Positions 58,799 through 64,000 of a stretch of DNA of 64,000 nucleotides are shown piece by piece. Source of the stretch: Clostridiales bacterium (GTDB taxonomy: Bacteria > Bacillota > Clostridia > Oscillospirales > Oscillospiraceae). The stretch's first letter is position 1; every line of letters starts with the position of its first letter. Made by a program: the position numbers and the translations under genes. The DNA is taken from NCBI GenBank assembly GCA_004557735.1, contig SFFV01000014.1, forward strand, positions 1 to 64,000, written 5' to 3'. The notes below the pieces were generated by a model. The model saw only the letters and a program-made list of their open reading frames with translations. It made no database searches and was not told the origin of the DNA.

Positions 58799-59272
58799 TC
58801 AAAGGAAAATTATCGGAATCAGTGCAATCAGACAGATCACCGCGGCGGTGATCGCAATGCCGATCCATATGTTCCGCTCCGGTTTTTCCCGTCTCCCGGA
58901 ATCGCGGGACACGTTCTCCGGCACCCGCGCCGTGGGCGGCTTTTTCTCCGGAGCTGCCATCCGGTTCAGACGCGCAAGCGGGTCGTTCCCGGAAAGGATG
59001 CGCGCATGAAAATCCCCCGCTTCGGCAGCATCGGCCTCGGTGCACACCCCGTCTGTATCGAGCTCGTGCGCCATGCGGTTTCGCAGATGACGCAGCGCCT
59101 TGAGCGTAGAAAGGTCCTGCTCCCACCCCGGCACAAGATGCCGCCCGCGCGGAGAACAGCGATTCATTTCGTCGATATATGCCGTTACGCCGTTCCGGCA
59201 GGAAAAGGCATCGGAACAGAGCCTGTCAAGACGTTTGTAGGCTTCAAAAAAAGCCTGATCGGTCGCCTGCAT
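58799..59272 (-). CDS. Small tail-anchored protein with HEPN-like motif
   Basis: The protein has 157 residues. The N-terminal 100 residues are helical and include LRHLRNRMAHELD, an RNxxxH motif of the HEPN ribonuclease type; a basic linker follows (about 105-130), then a C-terminal transmembrane helix (about 135-157). The family is an uncharacterised Clostridia group. The HEPN reading rests on one motif and should be treated as tentative. The ATG at 59272 follows GGAGG; a GTG lies just upstream. Confidence 0.72.
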   Translation of the reverse strand: MQATDQAFFEAYKRLDRLCSDAFSCRNGVTAYIDEMNRCSPRGRHLVPGWEQDLSTLKALRHLRNRMAHELDTDGVCTEADAAEAGDFHARILSGNDPLARLNRMAAPEKKPPTARVPENVSRDSGRREKPERNIWIGIAITAAVICLIALIPIIFL

Positions 59273-59411
59273 CACACACCTCCGCAGACATTCGGTTGGA
59301 TCTTGGTTTCATAGTAACACGGCCATCCTTCGTCCGCAACCATCAGATGCGCTCCTTTCCGCGGGTGTCTATTATCAATATCGAAAAAATTCAAGACCGG
59401 AAGGGAGTTGC

Positions 59412-59483
59412 ATGGAAGCGCACTTCTTTTATTGGTATGATTTCCATACTATTACTATGGAAAATGAAGGACTTATCCCATGA
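59412..59483 (+). CDS. Possible 23-residue peptide
   Basis: A short frame encodes MEAHFFYWYDFHTITMENEG and ends LIP. AAGGGAG precedes the ATG at good spacing. It is rich in aromatic residues and unlike antisense noise of neighbouring genes. No promoter was found. Evidence is limited to the ribosome site and composition. Confidence 0.25.
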   Translation: MEAHFFYWYDFHTITMENEGLIP

Positions 59484-59513
59484 AACAATATACGGCCTCC
59501 TTCGCCCGAAAGG

Positions 59514-59924
59514 TCATATCAAAATGCCGTCGCAGTGGTCGATCTCGTGCTGGATGATCTCCGCCGTCCACCCGGTAAAGGTCTTGAGCCGCGTTTGGAA
59601 TCTCTCATTCTGCCACTGCACCTTGATGGTTTGGAAACGCATCGTTTTCCGCGTGCCGGCAAGAGAAAGGCAGCCCTCCGCCGTCTCGTATGCGCCGGAC
59701 TTTTTGACGATGACCGGGTTAAGCATGACCATATATTCCCCCTCGTTATCGAAGACGATGATGCGCTTGTTTACGCCGATCATGTTCGCCGCCATGCCCA
59801 CGCATCCGTCCCTGTGGGCGGACAGCGTGTCCAGCAGGTCCTGCGCCGTGCCGAGATCATCCGCCGCGGCGGGTTCGGCCTTCTGCGCGAGAAAGCTCTC
59901 GTCCCTGCAGATATCACGGATCAT
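59514..59924 (-). CDS. def: Peptide deformylase, divergent motif 1
   Basis: This 136-residue deformylase removes formyl groups from new proteins. Motif 2 EGCLSLAG (Cys ligand) and motif 3 QHEIDHCDGIL (HExxH) are complete. Motif 1 reads VGMAANMIG instead of G-x-G-x-A-A-x-Q-x-G: the Gln that helps hold the transition state is replaced. Related Clostridia proteins share this form, so it may be an alternative deformylase with altered substrate preference. Two AAGGAGAAA copies stand in tandem before the ATG. Confidence 0.85.
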   Translation of the reverse strand: MIRDICRDESFLAQKAEPAAADDLGTAQDLLDTLSAHRDGCVGMAANMIGVNKRIIVFDNEGEYMVMLNPVIVKKSGAYETAEGCLSLAGTRKTMRFQTIKVQWQNERFQTRLKTFTGWTAEIIQHEIDHCDGILI

Positions 59925-59955
59925 ACCATTTTCTCCTTAGTTTCTCCTTAAAGTC

Positions 59956-59983
59956 AGCCGCGGCAGATCGTTCTGCCGCGGCT
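59956..59983. terminator. Hairpin between def and the hydrogenase gene
   Basis: AGCCGCGGCAG (59956-59966) pairs with CTGCCGCGGCT (59973-59983). On the + strand GGTCATTTTT follows; on the minus strand GACTTTAA follows, so terminator strength for the hydrogenase transcript is modest. Confidence 0.6.
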
Positions 59984-60040
59984 GGTCATTTTTGTGCGCC
60001 CCGCACTTTCGCGGAGACTTTCAGCGGAGCTTCGCCGGTA

Positions 60041-61576
60041 TCACTCCGCGTCCTCCTCGTCCTCAAGCAGGAGCGGGAGCGTGGCTTCATACTTGGTTTC
60101 GGTGGCGCTCTTTTCCTCCGCCTGCGCGGTGTAATTGCGCACGACGGCCGCCGCCTTCTCGATCGGCAGGAGCGTACCGGCGCCCGCGACGCAGCCGCCC
60201 GGGCACGCCATGCCCTCGAGCAGATACCCGTCGTACTTGCCCGCCTTGGCGAGCAGGAGCATCTTCCGGCAGTCTCTGAGGCCCTGCGCGCAGGCGGTTT
60301 TCACCTCGCGGTCGGGGTCGATGTGCGAGATCGCCTCGCGCACCGCGTCCGCGACGCCGCCGGAAACGGCAAAGCCGCGGCCCGCCGCCGTGCCTTCGCG
60401 CAGCGGAGCGGTCTTGGTGATCTCGGCGAAGTTGATGCCCTTTGCCTCGAACATGCCCATGACCTCTTCAAACGTCAGAACAAAATCGACCTCGCTGCGC
60501 ACGGTCGTGCGCATGGCTTCGAGCTTTTTCGCGCTGCACGGCCCGATGAACGCGACCTTCTCGCCGGGGTGCTGCTGCTTGCACAGGCGCGCCGTGAGCA
60601 CCATGGGCGTGAGCGCCATGGAAATGCAGTGCGCCTGCTCCGGGAAGAGCTTTTTTGCCATAACCGCCCAGCTCGGGCAGCAGGACGTCGCCATGAACGG
60701 CTGCTCGGCGGGGACCTTCTTCAGAAAGTCCTTTGCCTCGTCGAGCGTGCAGAGATCCGCGCCGACGGCTACCTCCGCCACATGGCGGAAGCCGAGCATT
60801 TTCATCGCGGCCTTGAGCTTGTCCGGCGTCATATTCGGGCCGAGCTGGCCGACGAACGCGGGCGCAACGATCGCAATGACCTTTTCACCGCCGCGCAGCG
60901 CCTGAATGAGCTGGAAAAGCTGGCTCTTATCCGAGATCGCACCGAACGGACAGTTCACAAGGCACATGCCGCAGGAGACGCATTTATCGTAGTCGATCTC
61001 GGCGCGGCCGTGCTCGTCGGAGCGGATGGCGTCCATGCCGCACGCCTTGGCGCACGGGCGCTCCTGCAGAATAATCGCGTTGTAGGGGCAGACGTCCGCG
61101 CACTTTCCGCAGCGGATGCAGAGATCCTCCTGAATGCGGCTCACGCCGCGGTGGCTGAGCTTGACCGCCTTTTTCGGACAGACCTCGCGGCACGGATGCG
61201 CCAGGCAGTTCTGGCAGAGGTTCGTGACGATGTAGCGCTTTTCCGGGCAGGCGTTGCAGGCAAATTTCAGGATGTTCACCAGCGGCGGCTCATAGTATTT
61301 CTCCGGTCTCGCGCTCTCCTCCACACCGGCGGCAAGCGGCGCGTGCTGGTCGAGCGGACGGGGGCTCAGCCCCATCGCGAGACGGAGCCGCTCGCCGACG
61401 ATCGCTCTTTCCAGAAAGATGCTGCTGCGGTGCTCGGCGACCTCGCCGGGAACGATCTTGTATGGCAGGTCTTCAATGCGGGAGTAGTCCCCGCCCTCGT
61501 AGCCCATGCGGGCGATCTCCGTGAATACCTGGCGGCGAATGTCGGTAATGGTGGAATAAATGCCGCGAATGCTCAA
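60041..61576 (-). CDS. Monomeric [FeFe] hydrogenase (group B-like)
   Basis: The protein has 511 residues. Cys-rich segments CNACP...CQNCLAHPCREVCP (about 110-145), CIRCGKCADVCPYNA and CVSCGMCLVNCPFGA bind 4Fe-4S clusters. The H-cluster domain follows with L1 TSCCPSW, L2 GPCSAKK and L3 EGMACPGGCVAGAG. The spacing and L2/L3 variants fit the monomeric group B hydrogenases of Clostridia; evolution or uptake of H2, or sensing, cannot be decided. The start is TTG at 61576, supported by AGGGGGG six bases before it; no ATG is near. It lies 23 bp after the anti-sigma gene and may share its transcript. Confidence 0.9.
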   Translation of the reverse strand: MSIRGIYSTITDIRRQVFTEIARMGYEGGDYSRIEDLPYKIVPGEVAEHRSSIFLERAIVGERLRLAMGLSPRPLDQHAPLAAGVEESARPEKYYEPPLVNILKFACNACPEKRYIVTNLCQNCLAHPCREVCPKKAVKLSHRGVSRIQEDLCIRCGKCADVCPYNAIILQERPCAKACGMDAIRSDEHGRAEIDYDKCVSCGMCLVNCPFGAISDKSQLFQLIQALRGGEKVIAIVAPAFVGQLGPNMTPDKLKAAMKMLGFRHVAEVAVGADLCTLDEAKDFLKKVPAEQPFMATSCCPSWAVMAKKLFPEQAHCISMALTPMVLTARLCKQQHPGEKVAFIGPCSAKKLEAMRTTVRSEVDFVLTFEEVMGMFEAKGINFAEITKTAPLREGTAAGRGFAVSGGVADAVREAISHIDPDREVKTACAQGLRDCRKMLLLAKAGKYDGYLLEGMACPGGCVAGAGTLLPIEKAAAVVRNYTAQAEEKSATETKYEATLPLLLEDEEDAE

Positions 61577-61599
61577 TGGAAACGCCCCCCTGTTTCGGT

Positions 61600-62403
61600 T
61601 TATCTCGATGCGTTATTCAATATCTCGCTCAGCGCCTCCGGCGTCGCGGGGGAAAGATGCGCTGCACCTCCGTCCGCTTCCTGCCAGATAACGCGCTCTT
61701 CCTCGATCCAGAGCCGGTATTCGCTCTCCGTTCCGTCGGGCGCGGCGAGCGTGAGCGCATAGTCGCAGCTTCGCTCCGGCGCGGGCGTTTCGCCCTCGCT
61801 GAGCAGAAGATGCCCGGCGAAAAACCCGTCGTCCGAAAGCGTGAGCGCCTCGTCCGCCGCGCACTTTTCCGCCATCACGGTAACGGTGACGCCGCCCGCA
61901 TCGTTTGCCGCGGCGGTGTCCGGCGCGGCGGCCGTCATGCTGCGCGGCGCTGCTTCCGCCGGGGCGGCGTCCGCGGCTTCGTCGCAGACGGCGCTCTCCC
62001 CGGTGACCGGCGCGGGCATGCTGAACATGGCCGTTTCCGGCGCGGCGCCGCTGCTGCCCTTTGCACCGAAAAACGCCGTTCCCGCCCAGATCGCCGCAGC
62101 GGCGACGGCGGCGAGCGCGCCATAGCGCGTCACAAGGCGCGTGATATTCGTTTTCTTCTTTGCCGGGGCCTTCTCCTGCGGCGCGGCGGCTTTGTGAACA
62201 AGCGCCATCACGTTCGCCGTGAATTCCTCCGGCGGCTCGCCCAGTGCATTGTCCGTGCCGGCGATCGCCTGCATCGCCTCATAAAAGTTTCGGCAGGTCC
62301 CGCAGCTTTCCAGATGGGCGCGAAGCTCTTTATCCTCTTCGGCGGTGATCTCGCCGTCGATCGCCGCGCCGATCAGCTCTTCATAGTATTCGCAGTTTTT
62401 CAC
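61600..62403 (-). CDS. Zinc-finger anti-sigma factor
   Basis: The protein has 267 residues. An N-terminal zf-HC2 anti-sigma domain (about 1-45) has DGEITAEEDKELRAHLESCG and the metal pattern HxxxCxxC; one transmembrane helix lies at about 92-110; an Ala/Pro-rich outer region follows, then a folded C-terminal part with several Cys. It should hold the adjacent ECF sigma factor inactive until an envelope signal releases it. The GTG start at 62403 overlaps the sigma stop (GTGA). Confidence 0.88.
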   Translation of the reverse strand: MKNCEYYEELIGAAIDGEITAEEDKELRAHLESCGTCRNFYEAMQAIAGTDNALGEPPEEFTANVMALVHKAAAPQEKAPAKKKTNITRLVTRYGALAAVAAAAIWAGTAFFGAKGSSGAAPETAMFSMPAPVTGESAVCDEAADAAPAEAAPRSMTAAAPDTAAANDAGGVTVTVMAEKCAADEALTLSDDGFFAGHLLLSEGETPAPERSCDYALTLAAPDGTESEYRLWIEEERVIWQEADGGAAHLSPATPEALSEILNNASR

Positions 62404-63017
62404 GCTTCACACCCCTTCCCCTGTTTGGACGGGAAACGGTCGGAAAAGTTCCCGCTTTCAAGAAGCGCCGCGCAGAGCTTTTTCCGCGCGCGGTTGAGCC
62501 GCGATTTGACGGTGCCGACTTCGAGCGAGAGCGCCGCGGCGATCTCGTCGTAGCTCAGCCCCGCGCTCTCGCGCAGGGCGAGAATTTCCCGGCAGTCGTC
62601 CGGCAGCGCGGCGAGCGCCGAACGCACGGCGTCCCGGTCGGCGGCGCGCTCGGCGAGCCGTTCCGGAGAATACCGCTCGTCGGGAATGGGAAGGTCGGCT
62701 TCCTCGCCGTTTTCGTCCTCCGTCTGGAGCGGCACGATGACGGCGCGCCTGTTTTTGCGCAGCATGTCGATGCAGATGTTGTTCGTCAGCCGGTAGAGCC
62801 ACACGGAAAACCGGCTGTCGCCGCGAAAGTCCGCGAGCGAGGTGTACGCCTTGAGAAACGCCTCCTGCGCGGCGTCCTCGGCGTCGGTCTCGTTTTTCAG
62901 TATGCGCAGCGCGAGACGGTACACCTTCGTCTGGTTCTCCGTCACGAGCGGCTCATAGGCGCTCTCGTCTCCGGCGAGAACGCGCTCGATATATCCTTTT
63001 TCCTCGTCTTTTGTCAT
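62400..63017 (-). CDS. ECF-type RNA polymerase sigma factor
   Basis: This 205-residue sigma-70-family ECF factor has region 2 (about 20-95: YRLALRILKNETDAEDAAQE, SRFSVWLYRLTNNICIDML) and region 4 (about 140-195: LPDDCREILALRESAGLSYD, EIAAALSLEVGTVKSRLNRA). It directs transcription of an envelope-stress or metabolic regulon, under control of the anti-sigma encoded downstream with a 4-bp overlap. No cognate promoter was identified in the window. Confidence 0.93.
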   Translation of the reverse strand: MTKDEEKGYIERVLAGDESAYEPLVTENQTKVYRLALRILKNETDAEDAAQEAFLKAYTSLADFRGDSRFSVWLYRLTNNICIDMLRKNRRAVIVPLQTEDENGEEADLPIPDERYSPERLAERAADRDAVRSALAALPDDCREILALRESAGLSYDEIAAALSLEVGTVKSRLNRARKKLCAALLESGNFSDRFPSKQGKGCEA

Positions 63018-63021
63018 GCTG

Positions 63022-63993
63022 TCACCTCAGATCGCGCTGTATGCCGCGGACGATCTTTTCCGCGTCAGCGAGCGTATTCATCGATACGATCTGCTGCTTG
63101 TAATATCCCGCGTGGGAAACCCCGCGCAGATACCAGCACAGCTGCTTGCGCGCTTCGAGAATGGCGATTTTTTCGCCCTTGAGCGAGCACGCCATCGTGA
63201 TCTGGCCGAGCGCTTCCTCCATCCGCGCGCGCAGCGGCGGAAGCGGCGGGACTTCCTCTCCGGCGAGGAGCGCGTTGCCCTGCTCAAAGAGCCACGGGTT
63301 GCCGAAGCTGCCGCGCCCGATGAGCGCCGCGTCCGCGCCGGTATAGCGCAGGATGTGCTCCGCGTCCTCCGCCGTCCACACGTCGCCGTTGGCGAACACC
63401 GGGATATGCACGGCGCGTTTTACGTCGCGGATGATGTCCCAGTCGGCCTGCCCGGCGTACATCTGCGCGCGGGTGCGGCCGTGCACGGCGATCGCCGCGG
63501 CGCCGGCGCTCTCGCACATTCCGGCGAACGGCACGGCGTTGATATTGCCTTTATCAAAGCCCTTGCGGAACTTGACCGTCACCGGTACGTCCACCGCGCG
63601 GACAACCGCTTCGATGATCTTCGCCGCGAGATCGGGCGTTTTCATGAGCGCGCTCCCGTCGCCGGACTTCACGACCTTGCCGACAGGGCAGCCCATGTTG
63701 ATGTCGATGATCTCGGGGCGGCACAGCTCCAGCACCTTGCACGCGGCCTCCGCCATGCACACGGGGTCGCTGCCGAAGATCTGTACGGCGAGGGGCGCAT
63801 CTCCCTCCGGGCGGACGAGCAGCGTTTTCGTCTTGCTGTCCTGATACATGAGCGCCTTGGAGGAGATCATCTCGCTCGTGGCGAGCGCCGCGCCGTGTCT
63901 CCGGCAAAGGAGCCGGAACGAGGCGTCCGTCACGCCGGCCATCGGCGCGAGAAAGAGCCGCCCGGCAAGCTCCACGTTTCCGATTTTTACCAT
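63022..63993 (-). CDS. dusB: tRNA-dihydrouridine synthase DusB
   Basis: This 323-residue FMN enzyme reduces uridines in the D-loop of tRNA. It has LFLAPMAGVTDASFRLLCRR, IIDINMGCPVGKVVKSGDGS (catalytic Cys in MGCP), IAVHGRTRAQMYAGQADW and NGDVWTAEDA. Length and motif order are those of DusB. It lies 4 bp before the ECF sigma gene on the same strand, so a housekeeping gene leads the sigma/anti-sigma unit. Its upstream region is outside the window. Confidence 0.95.
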   Translation of the reverse strand: MVKIGNVELAGRLFLAPMAGVTDASFRLLCRRHGAALATSEMISSKALMYQDSKTKTLLVRPEGDAPLAVQIFGSDPVCMAEAACKVLELCRPEIIDINMGCPVGKVVKSGDGSALMKTPDLAAKIIEAVVRAVDVPVTVKFRKGFDKGNINAVPFAGMCESAGAAAIAVHGRTRAQMYAGQADWDIIRDVKRAVHIPVFANGDVWTAEDAEHILRYTGADAALIGRGSFGNPWLFEQGNALLAGEEVPPLPPLRARMEEALGQITMACSLKGEKIAILEARKQLCWYLRGVSHAGYYKQQIVSMNTLADAEKIVRGIQRDLR

Positions 63994-64000
63994 ATACTTA

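Overview
The window reads as chromosome of an anaerobic, endospore-forming Firmicute of high GC content, most likely a gut-type Clostridia near Oscillospiraceae (inference). The support is SpoIVB, YpeB and CotH (sporulation and germination), a monomeric [FeFe] hydrogenase, the anaerobic cobalt-early corrin pathway, strong AGGAGG-type ribosome binding sites and sigma-A promoters, and the gene content overall. I see no phage, IS or CRISPR structure.

Layout. 1-4.6 kb: start of spoIVB, a cell-wall endopeptidase with PG-binding, LysM and M14 domains, and UPF0210, UPF0237 and UPF0735 ACT-type genes. 4.8-7.6 kb: a visibly less GC-rich pair, a lipoprotein carboxylesterase and a membrane LuxR regulator. 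7.8-12.6 kb: a short aspartate kinase, then a sulfur/selenium module (class V aminotransferase, DUF3343 carrier, LysR regulator, YedE-type membrane protein, TusA-like protein). 13.5-24.5 kb (minus): a cobalamin-riboswitch operon with a giant modular secreted protein (frameshifted in its tandem repeats), a BtuF-like lipoprotein, permease, ATPase and cbiL. 24.6-35.9 kb (minus): a second riboswitch operon, cbiA-cbiC-cbiD-cbiF-cbiG-cbiH-cbiJET-cbiB-cobD-cobQ. 36-42 kb (minus): CotH protein, rRNA methyltransferase, DUF1294, YgiQ radical SAM and a GH1-like fragment. 42-54.7 kb: pncB, a MerR-controlled dehydrogenase, an acyltransferase, a phosphodiesterase, three small unknown genes, tagO, divergent trpS/gltX, ypeB and a zinc-ribbon protein. 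54.7-64 kb: tRNA-Val, a divergent LysR/putP pair, a zinc-ribbon membrane protein, a HEPN-like small protein, peptide deformylase, [FeFe] hydrogenase, anti-sigma and ECF sigma factors, and dusB.

How it fits together. About 22 kb is one corrinoid programme. The cbi/cob operon takes cobalt-precorrin intermediates to cobyric acid and the aminopropanol arm, while the adjacent operon encodes an importer headed by a protein with about 13 beta-sandwich modules and a half substrate-binding-protein lobe. Both leaders carry a cobalamin aptamer followed by an intrinsic terminator, so both should shut off when B12 is plentiful. The importer operon also carries cbiL, which the biosynthetic operon lacks, so import and synthesis are tied together. 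The riboswitch argues that the giant surface protein captures corrinoids rather than heme. This is the most notable candidate system in the window.

Limits: all function calls come from motif recognition by eye; no database search, structure prediction or RNA folding was run.
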